From NCBI RefSeq assembly GCF_001675285.1, contig NZ_LSGQ01000028.1:180437-244436 (forward strand): a DNA stretch of 64,000 nt, given 5' to 3'. Shown here in pieces: positions 52,898 to 61,658 of this stretch (within the stretch, counting starts at the first letter, position 1; every line of letters starts with the position of its first letter). Position numbers and translations under genes: made by a program. The notes beneath the pieces are model-generated. The model worked only from the letters and a program-made list of their open reading frames with translations, was not told the DNA's origin and ran no database searches. The stretch is from Elizabethkingia miricola (GTDB lineage Bacteria; Bacteroidota; Bacteroidia; Flavobacteriales; Weeksellaceae).

Positions 52898-52930
52898 CTT
52901 TATAAACACCATAGGAATAGAATTTAAAAT

Positions 52931-53257
52931 ATGTCTGAAAAACAATATACTTTTATTAAATCCGGGAAAAGGCTAATCAAATTAAATTTTGACGAAATCT
53001 CTATCATTAAAGGACTTGGCAATTATGTGGAAATTATTACAACAGCCAATAAAAAACTGGTGTATTATAAATCATTAAAAGATCTGATTGAAAACCTTCC
53101 GGAAGAATTTATGAGGGTTCATAACTCGTTTATTGTCAACCTCAGAAATGTAGATTATTTTGAGGACAACCATTTGATTGTAAATGATCAGAAGATTTCT
53201 GTTGCAAAAAGCTACAAAGATTGCCTGCTGAATAGTATAGAGAAATTATTGCTCTAA
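52931..53257 (+). CDS. Stand-alone LytTR DNA-binding protein
   Basis: 108 residues forming only a LytTR domain: FIKSGKRLIKLNFDEISIIKGLGNYVEIITT, the YYKSLKDLIENLP helix, and FMRVHNSFIVNLRNVDYF, then a C-terminal SVAKSYKDCLLNSIEKLL. Normally this domain follows a response-regulator receiver; here none is present and the gene has no histidine kinase neighbour. It is probably a transcription factor, with signal input unknown. Confidence 0.87.
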   Translation: MSEKQYTFIKSGKRLIKLNFDEISIIKGLGNYVEIITTANKKLVYYKSLKDLIENLPEEFMRVHNSFIVNLRNVDYFEDNHLIVNDQKISVAKSYKDCLLNSIEKLLL

Positions 53258-53447
53258 ATAACTTCGCTCAGGATAAGAAAAAACAATCAAAATATTGTCC
53301 ACTTCTTTACCTACGATAGTATTCAATACAATTAATTTTCATGATATGAAAAATTAGAAATATGCTCCGGACTTTCTTATCCAGAAATCAGAATAAATAA
53401 CAAAACCCTGCACCTGAATAAAAAAATACAACAGGTAAATAATAACT

Positions 53448-53478
53448 TTTCATGGCATCCGAAGGCATACTAGCTTTG
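53448..53478 (+). promoter_or_regulatory. Promoter of the NTF2-like gene (TTTC-N19-TAGCTTTG)
   Basis: TAGCTTTG at 53471-53478 and TTTC at 53448-53451, with 19 bp between them, match the phylum promoter. The ATG is 20 bp downstream. Nothing else was found in the 240-base gap. Confidence 0.6.
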
Positions 53479-53497
53479 TTGAAAAATAAAACAAATT

Positions 53498-53974
53498 ATG
53501 TCCTCACAATCAAGTTCAGAAAACAATTCCTTTATAGCAGATGTCCTGTCTGTTGACTCAATAATTAAAGCTTCATACGAGGTCGTATCCGGTGAAAAGG
53601 GAGCTGAAAGGCAATGGAAAAGAGACAAATTTCTACACCATCCTAAAGCGGTTTATTCTTTCACAGACCGATCTGGTGAAAAGCAGGAGCAAGTCGTTAT
53701 GTCAATTGGAGAATTTCAGCATGAAACAGACGAAATGGTCTTAGAAACGGCTTTCTATGAAAAGGAAATTAACCGCGAGGTAAGGATTTTCGGAAATATA
53801 GCCCACGTTTGGAGCACTTACGAAACCCAATTAGAAAAAGATGGTCCTGTCGTAAGAAGGGGAATCAACAGTGTACAACTTTTCTTTGAAAATAACCGTT
53901 GGTATATTATATCCTGGATTTTCGATAAAGAACTGGACAGCAACAGAATTCCTAAAACTTTTGACAGGAACTGA
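53498..53974 (+). CDS. NTF2-like (SnoaL/DUF4440-type) protein
   Basis: 158 residues of an NTF2-like cone fold. An N-terminal helix (DSIIKASYEVVSGEKGAER) leads to strands such as REVRIFGNIAHVWSTYETQLEKDGPVVRRGINSVQLFFENNRWYIISWIFDKE, the usual terminal sheet. The pocket could bind a small ligand, but no catalytic residues are certain. No signal peptide is seen. It converges on mgsA. Confidence 0.78.
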   Translation: MSSQSSSENNSFIADVLSVDSIIKASYEVVSGEKGAERQWKRDKFLHHPKAVYSFTDRSGEKQEQVVMSIGEFQHETDEMVLETAFYEKEINREVRIFGNIAHVWSTYETQLEKDGPVVRRGINSVQLFFENNRWYIISWIFDKELDSNRIPKTFDRN

Positions 53975-54003
53975 TATGATATTTTGTTTATTTGAAGTAC
54001 TGC

Positions 54004-54465
54004 TTATGCTTCTGGAATATTTCTTCTCAAATAACCTTCATAATCTGGTATTTCTGCCTGATATTCTGTTTCCATAAAAGGAGAGGAGAGTATAAAATCT
54101 GCGGTAGCACTATCACATGCCATTGGTGTATTCCATACCACGCAAAGTCTTATAAAGGCTTTTACATCGCTGTCGTGTGGTTGTGCTTCCATAGGATCCC
54201 AAAAGAAGATTACAATATCTATCTGACGTTGTGCAATCATAGACCCAAGCTGCTGATCTCCTCCCAGCGGGCCACTCATCACTCTTTTAACTTCTACACC
54301 CAAATGCTCTTCAATAAGCTTCCCCGTCGTTCCGGTCGCTATAAGATTATGTTTGGTCAGTTTATCAGCATGTTTCTGTACCCATCTTAGCAGATCATCC
54401 TTTTTATGATCATGTGCTACGAGGGCAATAGTTTTTCTTTCGGGCAGAGTTCTTATACTTTTCAT
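54004..54465 (-). CDS. mgsA: Methylglyoxal synthase
   Basis: 153 residues, the standard length. Key motifs are ALVAHDHKKDDL (substrate phosphate region), LIATGTTGKLIEE, VMSGPLGGDQQLGSMIA (with the catalytic Asp in GGDQQ) and IVIFFWDPMEAQPHDSDVKAFIRL, then NTPMACDSATADFI. It converts dihydroxyacetone phosphate to methylglyoxal when phosphate is scarce. It is a single gene on the minus strand. Confidence 0.95.
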   Translation of the reverse strand: MKSIRTLPERKTIALVAHDHKKDDLLRWVQKHADKLTKHNLIATGTTGKLIEEHLGVEVKRVMSGPLGGDQQLGSMIAQRQIDIVIFFWDPMEAQPHDSDVKAFIRLCVVWNTPMACDSATADFILSSPFMETEYQAEIPDYEGYLRRNIPEA

Positions 54466-54578
54466 GTTTTATTTTCTATGTGGTTACTTTTAAGTTTATG
54501 GTTTTAATATAATTATAACATCAGCCGATAATTATATTGTGATTAGTTTCTCTTACAAAGTTAATTTTTAGACATAAA

Positions 54579-54603
54579 AAAAGCAACCGTTCAGGCTGCT
54601 TTT
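54579..54603 (-). terminator. Terminator of the peroxiredoxin cluster
   Basis: AAAAGCAACC / GGCTGCTTTT, a 10-position stem with one mismatch-type pair and a 5-base loop; the minus strand continues with a T-run. It follows the DUF6952 gene. Confidence 0.75.
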
Positions 54604-54618
54604 ATATAGATATCGGGT

Positions 54619-54867
54619 TTATCTGTCGATACTTCCCATTACTTTCTGGGCAAAGCCATTTAAGGCATCTTTTTCTGAGGCTCCGGCCTTTACCTGAGCG
54701 TGCACTTCCTGCGCCCCGCAAATATTAGTAATAAGCTCTCCGGCAACATCTAAATCTTCATCGGAAACACCTCTGAATTCAGTGAATTTTTCCAGTACTT
54801 CAAGAGTAGCATCTAATTGCTCTTCTGTACAGTTTTGATATAGTTGTCTGATAATTGGTAATTTCAT
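54619..54867 (-). CDS. DUF6952 family protein
   Basis: 82 residues, mostly helical (MKLPIIRQLYQNCTEEQLDATLEVLEKFTEF...; ITNICGAQEVHAQVKAGASEKDALNGFAQKVMGSI). It matches the small protein conserved beside thioredoxin and peroxiredoxin in flavobacteria. It has two Cys (in QNC and NIC). Its gene starts 3 bp after the thioredoxin stop codon, so they are translated together. Function is unknown; a role in the same peroxide-reduction system is suggested only by position. Confidence 0.8.
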   Translation of the reverse strand: MKLPIIRQLYQNCTEEQLDATLEVLEKFTEFRGVSDEDLDVAGELITNICGAQEVHAQVKAGASEKDALNGFAQKVMGSIDR

Positions 54868-54870
54868 GTC

Positions 54871-55182
54871 TTAAGCTTTAATTTCGTTGAACAATTCGTT
54901 TAAAACTTCAGCTTTATTCGTCTGAACCTGATTTTTTAACTGACCTCCTTCAAAAGCAGCAAAAGTAGGTAAGTTGTCTACGTTCGCTAATTTTCTGGAT
55001 TCAGGAAGTTTTTCTGCATCTACATAGTAGAATGGAACATCTTCATTTTCAGAAGCCAGTTTTTTAAATTTAGGCTTCATAATTCTGCAATTACCACACC
55101 ATGACGCACCATATTGCACCATCACTTTAGCATTGCTGTTTATAATTTCTTGTAATTTATCTTCTGTTAATTCTAAAAACAT
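54871..55182 (-). CDS. Thioredoxin-family protein
   Basis: 103 residues from the ATG at 55180-55182 (MFLELTEDKLQEIINSNAK); the longer open frame upstream lacks a plausible start context. The redox site is Cys29-Gly-Asn-Cys32 in QYGASWCGNCRIMKP, a variant of the usual CGPC, and the cis-Pro region is NLPTFAAFEGG. It is the likely reductant of the peroxiredoxin encoded 95 bp upstream. Cytoplasmic, no signal peptide. Confidence 0.9.
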   Translation of the reverse strand: MFLELTEDKLQEIINSNAKVMVQYGASWCGNCRIMKPKFKKLASENEDVPFYYVDAEKLPESRKLANVDNLPTFAAFEGGQLKNQVQTNKAEVLNELFNEIKA

Positions 55183-55276
55183 CGTTGTATTTTTTGTTAA
55201 AATTTGGGTATAAAAAATGTGATAATCAGCAAAAGCTAACTTAACCAATTATCACATTATATTTTATTTTTACGGA

Positions 55277-55912
55277 TTAGTGCTTGCTAAGGTACTCAGC
55301 TACACCTTTTCTGTCTGCATTCATTGCATCTTTACCTTCTTCCCAGTTTGCAGGACAAACTTCTCCGTGCTTTTGTACGTGTGTATAAGCATCGATTAGT
55401 CTCATGTACTCCTGTACATTTCTTCCTAATGGCATATCGTTTACACTTTCGTGGAAAATTTTACCAGTTTCATCGATTAAGTAAGTTGCTCTGTAAGTAA
55501 CATTACCTCCTGAGTAAACTTCTTCACCTGTTTCATCATCATAGTCTACATCCTGATCTAAAATACCTAAGATAGAAGAAAGATGTCTGTGCGTATCTGC
55601 TAAAATTGGATAAGTTACCCCTTCAATACCACCGTTATCTTTTGCAGTGTTTAACCATGCAAAGTGAACTTCATTAGTGTCACAAGATGCACCGATTACG
55701 ATAGTGTTTCTTTTTGCAAATTCTTCAGTAGCATCCTGGAATGCGTGAAGTTCCGTAGGACATACAAAAGTGAAATCTTTTGGATACCAGAATAATAATA
55801 CTTTAGTTTGCTTATTTACAGCCTCTTCAAGAATATTAATTCTTAAGTTATCACCCATATCGGAGATTGCGTCTACTGTTACATTTGGGAATTTCTTTCC
55901 TACTAATGCCAT
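55277..55912 (-). CDS. Peroxiredoxin (AhpC/Prx type)
   Basis: 211 residues of a typical 2-Cys peroxiredoxin. The peroxidatic Cys51 is in FTFVCPTELHAF, and the resolving Cys is in HGEVCPANWEEG near residue 188. It reduces hydrogen peroxide and organic peroxides and is probably recycled by the thioredoxin-like protein encoded next. The gene has a good -7 box (CAAAGATA on the plus strand, 55967-55974) and a palindrome upstream. Confidence 0.94.
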   Translation of the reverse strand: MALVGKKFPNVTVDAISDMGDNLRINILEEAVNKQTKVLLFWYPKDFTFVCPTELHAFQDATEEFAKRNTIVIGASCDTNEVHFAWLNTAKDNGGIEGVTYPILADTHRHLSSILGILDQDVDYDDETGEEVYSGGNVTYRATYLIDETGKIFHESVNDMPLGRNVQEYMRLIDAYTHVQKHGEVCPANWEEGKDAMNADRKGVAEYLSKH

Positions 55913-55966
55913 AATTCTTCTGTTTTTTTATTAATTAATAATTATTGATTATCTAATTTTGTGATA

Positions 55967-56009
55967 CAAAGATATAATATAAATTCTATTGATAAAATAT
56001 TTTTCAATA
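55967..56009 (-). promoter_or_regulatory. Peroxiredoxin promoter with AT-rich palindrome
   Basis: The minus-strand -7 box is TATCTTTG (55974-55967). Between about 13 and 35 bp upstream is a 23-bp near-perfect palindrome at 55987-56009, ATTGATAAAATATTTT then TCAAT, with one mismatched pair. It would overlap the -33 region and is a candidate site for a redox regulator. Confidence 0.55.
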
Positions 56010-56056
56010 AATAAAATCTATCAAAATAATTTTTGAAAATCTCTTACTCTTACTTA

Positions 56057-58999
56057 TTAATAACCAAATATTTCAGCCAGTGTAAGCTTTTTAAACTCAC
56101 CAAGCTTCTTCATATCTTCTTCTTTTACTTTATTTTCACTAGCCACTATACAGTAAGTATAATTCTTACCACTAAGCTCCTTGGAATGGAAGTTTTTGAT
56201 ATCATTAAAACTCATCGTCTGGGTTTGCTCATATATATTCTTACGAATATCAAAATTGTTTCCTAATTTCTGAGCTTTGATATAATTGAAAATAATTCCG
56301 TCCTGAGAAATTCTTTCTGATGCCAATGTTTTCTTTAATCCGTCTTTAGCCGTAACGAATAGTTTTTCAGATTCCGGCAGGGTAGTAAGCAATTCATTCA
56401 TAGCAGCAGTTGCCTCGTTGAATTTATCTGCCTGAGTTCCTACATAAGCTGAGATAACATCTCTGTCACCTTTTTTACCAGGGGTAGAGTAGTATGATGA
56501 AGTAGAGTAAGCCAATGCCTTAGATTCTCTTATCGTTTGGAATACAATGGATCCCATTCCGCCACCAAAATAGTTATTGAATAAGCTAATTGTCGGAACT
56601 TCTTTAGCATTATAGAAATCTGAATTTCTGGACCACGCTACCTCTGACTGAACCATATCATAATCAGCAAAAAGCACTTTATTCTTATCCGAAGTAGTTT
56701 GAGTAAATGTTTTGCTCTGAGTAAAGTTTTTGAATGCAGATGGGGACTTATGAAGAGGTTTCAACGTTGCTACAAGCTCTGCTCCAGCTTTTGGTCCATA
56801 ATAAAGAACCTCATGTTTGTAGTTGAACAGATCATGTAAAATTGCAACAAGATCCTCAGCTTTCAGTGCATCTAATTCAGCATCTGTAAGTACATTATTA
56901 AATGGATTCTGAGCACCATACTGAGCATAGCTTCTTAATCCGGCCATAATAGCACCTTTATTCTGCTTAGCATTTTGTCTTCCTTTTTTCAGCCTTGCTT
57001 TGAATGCTTGTAAAGCTTCTTCATCCGGCTGACAGTTTTTAAGAAGATCTTCAAAAAGACTTATAGTCTGTGCAAAATTTGAATTAAGACCATCTAATGT
57101 AATATAGGTTTCTTCATTACCTGCGCTCACATTGAAGCTGGCAGCCAACTTATAGAAATCTTTACTTATATCTTCCGAAGATTTATTTTTAGTCCCCAGG
57201 AATTCTAAATAACTTGCTGCTAAAGGCAATAGTTTATTATTCCATTTTCCAACACCGAAATAGTAATGCAGACGGAACAGATCATTATCTGTATTTTTTA
57301 CAGAAAGAATATTTAATTCGCCTAATTTAGATTTCTGAATGTCCTTGTTATAATCCAGCCATACTGGTTTTATAGGCGATTCAGGCATATTATTAACCTT
57401 TACCAGGAAAGGGGATTGTGCATCACGATTAACTTCTACAGGAGTAATAGGTGGTTTCTCAACTTTCACTACATTTTTGTCTGCACCTTTTCTTTTGTAA
57501 ACAGCCACATAATTATTATCATTAAAATATTTATTAGCAAAGTTTACAATATCCTGTTTGGTAAGAGCAGAAATCTCACCGATATAATCCAATGTAGATT
57601 TATGATCCACACCGGATGTAAATTCATTCATCAGGTTACCCGCACGGGAAGTGTAGCTCTCGTCACCCTGAATTGTATTTTTCTTTACATTATTTACAAT
57701 AGAAGGGATTAGATCATCTGGGAAATCTCCTTTTTTAAGTTTGTTAATTTCCTGCAGCAATAATTCTCTAACCTGATCCAAAGTCTGTCCTTCAACAGGA
57801 TTTCCCTGTAAAAGCATTACTGAATAATCTTTTAAAGGATATGCAAATGCTGATGCTCCCAGAAGTTTTTGCTTTTTAATCAGATCCAGATCAATAAGTC
57901 CGGCCTGTCCATTCGTCAGCATTTCACCTACTAATGAAAGTAAACGAGCATCTTTAGTAGATGCACCTGGGAAACGGAATCCTATCATGATATTCTCCGG
58001 ATTAGGTCCCCATACTTCTTTTACCACAGGTGTAGAAATAGGATTCTCCTTTCCAGGATTATATTCAGGGATTTGCTTTGTCTGCATATAAGAAAAAGCC
58101 TTATCTATTTTAGCTATAAGCTCGTCCGGATTAAAATCTCCCGACATAATAACCCCCATATTGTTAGGTACATAATAGGTGTTATAATATTCACGAATTG
58201 CTTTTAAAGAAGGATTCTTCAAATGTTCGATAGTACCGATGGTAGTTTGTTTACCATAGTTGTTCTCTGGGAAAAGTCCGGCAAACATCGTTTCAAAAAC
58301 CTTACGTCTGTCATCATCCAATCCACGATTCTTCTCTTCATAAACAGCTTCCAGTTCGGTATGGAAAATACGCAATACCGGAGCACGGAAACGTTCGGAC
58401 TGTAACGCTAAAAATTTATCCATAGCATTAGCAGGGATATCCTCTGTATAAACAGTCTGCTCAAAAGAAGTAAATGCATTGGTGCCTTGTCCGCCCATAG
58501 CACCCATCATTTTGTCGTACTCATTAGCAATTGCAAACTTTGCAGCCTCGCCGGATGCCTGGTCTATTTGTTTGTAAATAGCTTTACGCTTTTCTACATC
58601 TGTTGTTTTGTTATACTCTTCATATAATCCATCTATTTTATCCAAAAGCGGTTTTTCCTTAGACCAGTCTTTTGTACCAAATTTATCCGTTCCTTTAAAA
58701 AGCATATGCTCCAGGTAGTGAGCCAATCCGGTATGATCCGCAGGATCGGTTTTGCTACCAGCTTTTGTAGCAATGTATGCCTGAATACGGGGTTCTTTTT
58801 TAGTTGGACTTAAAATAACGGTTAATCCATTCTTCAGCGTATAATACCTTGCTGATGTAGGGTCATTTGTTACATATTTATAAGTATATCCGGCTGAAGT
58901 AGCCTCTTTCCAGTCGTGTTCCTGGCTTTGTGCAAAGTACATATTGCTGAATGTTGCAGCAATAGTAGTTGCAATAGTAATTTTCTTAAAAAAATTCAT
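56057..58999 (-). CDS. M16 family zinc peptidase (insulinase-like), exported
   Basis: 980 residues. A signal peptide ends near residue 23 (FSNMYFAQ). Two M16 modules follow; the first carries the inverted zinc motif His94-xx-Glu97-His98 (LAHYLEHMLFKG) and a downstream ELEAVYEEKNRG ligand Glu. The second half (about 500-980) is the inactive M16 partner domain, with GGGMGSIVFQTIRESKALAYS as the typical conserved site. It degrades peptides in the periplasm. Its start is 3 bp after the aspC stop codon. Confidence 0.92.
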   Translation of the reverse strand: MNFFKKITIATTIAATFSNMYFAQSQEHDWKEATSAGYTYKYVTNDPTSARYYTLKNGLTVILSPTKKEPRIQAYIATKAGSKTDPADHTGLAHYLEHMLFKGTDKFGTKDWSKEKPLLDKIDGLYEEYNKTTDVEKRKAIYKQIDQASGEAAKFAIANEYDKMMGAMGGQGTNAFTSFEQTVYTEDIPANAMDKFLALQSERFRAPVLRIFHTELEAVYEEKNRGLDDDRRKVFETMFAGLFPENNYGKQTTIGTIEHLKNPSLKAIREYYNTYYVPNNMGVIMSGDFNPDELIAKIDKAFSYMQTKQIPEYNPGKENPISTPVVKEVWGPNPENIMIGFRFPGASTKDARLLSLVGEMLTNGQAGLIDLDLIKKQKLLGASAFAYPLKDYSVMLLQGNPVEGQTLDQVRELLLQEINKLKKGDFPDDLIPSIVNNVKKNTIQGDESYTSRAGNLMNEFTSGVDHKSTLDYIGEISALTKQDIVNFANKYFNDNNYVAVYKRKGADKNVVKVEKPPITPVEVNRDAQSPFLVKVNNMPESPIKPVWLDYNKDIQKSKLGELNILSVKNTDNDLFRLHYYFGVGKWNNKLLPLAASYLEFLGTKNKSSEDISKDFYKLAASFNVSAGNEETYITLDGLNSNFAQTISLFEDLLKNCQPDEEALQAFKARLKKGRQNAKQNKGAIMAGLRSYAQYGAQNPFNNVLTDAELDALKAEDLVAILHDLFNYKHEVLYYGPKAGAELVATLKPLHKSPSAFKNFTQSKTFTQTTSDKNKVLFADYDMVQSEVAWSRNSDFYNAKEVPTISLFNNYFGGGMGSIVFQTIRESKALAYSTSSYYSTPGKKGDRDVISAYVGTQADKFNEATAAMNELLTTLPESEKLFVTAKDGLKKTLASERISQDGIIFNYIKAQKLGNNFDIRKNIYEQTQTMSFNDIKNFHSKELSGKNYTYCIVASENKVKEEDMKKLGEFKKLTLAEIFGY

Positions 59000-59002
59000 A
59001 TA

Positions 59003-60193
59003 TTAATATTTGGATAGGGTTTCTTTCATCCTTTTAGCAGCTTCTATAAGGTCTGCTTCGGAAGATGCATATGAGAAACGTATACATTCCGGAGCACCAA
59101 ACGAAACACCACCTACACAAGCAACTTTGGCTTCATCTAATAAGAACATTGCAAAGTCGTCTGAATCTTTAATTTCTTTCCCGTTTAATGTTTTTCCAAT
59201 ATAGTGGGAAATTTCAGGGAAGATATAGAAAGCACTCTTAGGCTTGTTTACTTTAAAACCAGGAATTTCTTTCATTAGATCATATACAAGATCTCTTCTT
59301 TTCTGGAAAGAATCGATCATAGACTGATAATGTTCTTTTCCTGCATCCAATGCTACAATGGAAGCTCTTTGAGCCATTGTATTAGCACCAGAAGTCATCT
59401 GTCCCTGTACTTTATCACAAGCTGAAGCCAACCATGTTGGTGCAGCACAGTAACCGATTCTCCATCCTGTCATAGCGAAAGCTTTAGACATTCCGTTGAT
59501 TACCGCTGTTTGTTCATATACCTGAGGGAATTCTGCAATACTTGTATGTTCTCCTTCATAATTAAGATATTCATAGATCTCATCAGAGATAATGGTAATA
59601 TGAGGATATTTAGCTACAACATTTGCGATCGCTTCTAATTCTTCACGGGTATAGTAACTACCAGAAGGATTACAAGGCGAACTGTATAAAATTGCTTTTG
59701 TTTTTGGAGTAATTGCTGCTTCCAATTGTTCTGCAGTCATTTTGAACTCAGTGTCTATAGAAGTTTCAATAAAAACACTTGTTCCGCCAACAACTTTTAC
59801 CATTTCATCGTAGCTTACCCAATAAGGAGTAGGCAGGATAACTTCATCTCCATCATTGATAATAGCAAAAAGTACATTAACAATAGATTGTTTTGCACCA
59901 TTAGATACTACGATCTGATTTGCTTTATAATCCAGATTGTTATCTCTTTTCAGTTTTCTGGAAATCGCCTCACGAAGTTCCAAAAATCCCGGAACAGGAG
60001 AGTAGTGGCTGTAGTTTTCATTGATAGCATCGAATGCTGCTTGTTTTATATTATCCGGAATATCGAAGTCTGGTTCTCCCAAAGTTAAACCTATTACATT
60101 AACCCCTTGCGCGCGCATTTCTCTTACTTTGTTAGACATTACAAATGTCTGAGAATAACTTAATCTGTTCAGTCGATCCGAATATTTTTCCAT
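59003..60193 (-). CDS. PLP-dependent aminotransferase (aspartate aminotransferase type)
   Basis: 396 residues of the class I/II fold. The PLP lysine is Lys237 in GMSKAFAMTGWRIGY; other landmarks are GEPDFDIPDNIKQAA, YSSPCNPSGSYYT and SDEIYEYLNYEGEH, with the C-terminal Arg in CIRFSYASS. It probably transfers amino groups between aspartate or glutamate and 2-oxo acids. Upstream on the minus strand is a TACCTTTG -7 box (60223-60216). It is the first gene of an operon with the M16 peptidase. Confidence 0.92.
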   Translation of the reverse strand: MEKYSDRLNRLSYSQTFVMSNKVREMRAQGVNVIGLTLGEPDFDIPDNIKQAAFDAINENYSHYSPVPGFLELREAISRKLKRDNNLDYKANQIVVSNGAKQSIVNVLFAIINDGDEVILPTPYWVSYDEMVKVVGGTSVFIETSIDTEFKMTAEQLEAAITPKTKAILYSSPCNPSGSYYTREELEAIANVVAKYPHITIISDEIYEYLNYEGEHTSIAEFPQVYEQTAVINGMSKAFAMTGWRIGYCAAPTWLASACDKVQGQMTSGANTMAQRASIVALDAGKEHYQSMIDSFQKRRDLVYDLMKEIPGFKVNKPKSAFYIFPEISHYIGKTLNGKEIKDSDDFAMFLLDEAKVACVGGVSFGAPECIRFSYASSEADLIEAAKRMKETLSKY

Positions 60194-60215
60194 AGTTTTT
60201 AATTTTTATTGCTAA

Positions 60216-60265
60216 CAAAGGTAACGGATTATCCGAAATTTTTCGTGGAATTATCATTATTTTTG
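60216..60265. promoter_or_regulatory. Divergent promoters of the aminotransferase and rsmG
   Basis: Two -7 boxes sit back to back: TACCTTTG on the minus strand (60223-60216) for the aminotransferase and TATTTTTG on the plus strand (60258-60265) for rsmG. They are about 35 bp apart. Confidence 0.6.
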
Positions 60266-60282
60266 TGCTCTAAAAACAAAGT

Positions 60283-60912
60283 ATGTCAGCAGACCTTATC
60301 TTAAAGTATTTCCCCGATATAACTGAAAAACAGAAAGAACAGTTCGAAAAACTGGAAAACCTGTATGCAGAATGGAACCAGAAAATAAATGTAATTTCCA
60401 GAAAAGATATGGATGCTTTATACGAAAAGCACATTTTACACTCATTGGGAATTGCTAAAGTAATGCCTTTTGCAGAAAATACTAAAGTGCTGGATATCGG
60501 TACTGGTGGAGGATTTCCGGGTATTCCGTTAGCTATTTTATTTCCGGATACTCATTTTACATTAGTGGATAGTATCGGAAAAAAAATTACTGTAGTAAAT
60601 GCTGTTGCCGAAGGTCTTGGATTACAAAATGTAAAAACATACCATGCCAGAGCTGAACAGATTAATGAAAAGTTTCACTTTGTTGTCAGCCGTGCAGTTA
60701 CTCAGATGCCTGTTTTCCTTACATGGCTGAAAGGTAAATTCGAAAAAGAGAATTTCAACCCTAAACACAATGGTGTTCTATACCTTAAAGGCGGAGAATT
60801 AGCAGAAGAACTAGCTGGTATTAAAGCAGAAATCTTTAATCTGAAAAATTATTTCGAGGGAGAATTTTTCGATACCAAAAAAGTAGTATACATTTCTAAA
60901 GGACACGTTTAA
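60283..60912 (+). CDS. rsmG: 16S rRNA m7G527 methyltransferase
   Basis: 209 residues. The SAM-binding motif is VLDIGTGGGFPGIPLAIL, followed by FTLVDSIGKKITVVNAVAEGLGLQNVKTYHARAEQ and FHFVVSRAVTQMPVF. It methylates G527 of 16S rRNA; loss in other bacteria gives low-level streptomycin resistance. The length and motifs are normal. Confidence 0.94.
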   Translation: MSADLILKYFPDITEKQKEQFEKLENLYAEWNQKINVISRKDMDALYEKHILHSLGIAKVMPFAENTKVLDIGTGGGFPGIPLAILFPDTHFTLVDSIGKKITVVNAVAEGLGLQNVKTYHARAEQINEKFHFVVSRAVTQMPVFLTWLKGKFEKENFNPKHNGVLYLKGGELAEELAGIKAEIFNLKNYFEGEFFDTKKVVYISKGHV

Positions 60913-60955
60913 ATATTCGGAAACTTTAGATTTATTAAAATAACAGCATATTCTT

Positions 60956-61450
60956 CTACCAGGAAGAATATGCTTTTTTCTTTTTAAGGAAATAGTCCAG
61001 CCCAAAAATCTTATATCCATAAAAGGAAAATAATCCCAACAGCATAATATATAAGACTTGTGGAAGAAAGAAAAAATAAGTAAGCCACGTAAAATTATCC
61101 ATTGGACGGACACCCATCTTAGGATCAATCGGAATAAGTTCTGTAGGAATAGAATGAATATCTTTAGTGGTAAGTGCTACGATCATAATGATAATAAGCG
61201 AGAAAGAGCTAAGCCTAGTCAGTAGGCCCAGTAAGAGCAATAATCCCCACAGAGCTTCATTAAAAGCTACAAAATGAGCCATAAGCTGAGGGTCTGAAAA
61301 ACCTATTTTAATCATTGTATTTAGCATGTAGCCCTGAAAAACTGGGTGGAACAATTTATTGAGGCCAGTAATAAAAAAGAATAAGCCTATACTCATCCGG
61401 CATATTAAATAAAATACATTCCCTGCTTTGTTTAAACTTTCTGGTTTCAT
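60956..61450 (-). CDS. DoxX-like membrane protein
   Basis: 164 residues with four transmembrane segments. The start SIGLFFFITGLNKLFHP and ALWGLLLLLGLLTRLSSF segments follow the DoxX family pattern. An insertion of about 25 hydrophilic residues (IHSIPTELIPIDPKMGVRP) lies between helices three and four. DoxX proteins have been linked to redox or quinone metabolism in other bacteria; the role here is unknown. It converges with rsmG. Confidence 0.8.
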   Translation of the reverse strand: MKPESLNKAGNVFYLICRMSIGLFFFITGLNKLFHPVFQGYMLNTMIKIGFSDPQLMAHFVAFNEALWGLLLLLGLLTRLSSFSLIIIMIVALTTKDIHSIPTELIPIDPKMGVRPMDNFTWLTYFFFLPQVLYIMLLGLFSFYGYKIFGLDYFLKKKKAYSSW

Positions 61451-61658
61451 TTCTATACATTTTAATCTGTTATCTCCTTCTTAAAAGACAAAAGAGCCGG
61501 ATACCAATTATCACAAATAACCCAAGACCAAGCACCTAACAAATATAACTAAAAACAAGTACTAATTTTGTTTAATAATCGTTAAAAGCTATATAAAACT
61601 TTATACAGATTTAAAGTTTGGAATACTATTTGTCACAAACAGCAAAAATAAGTCACTT

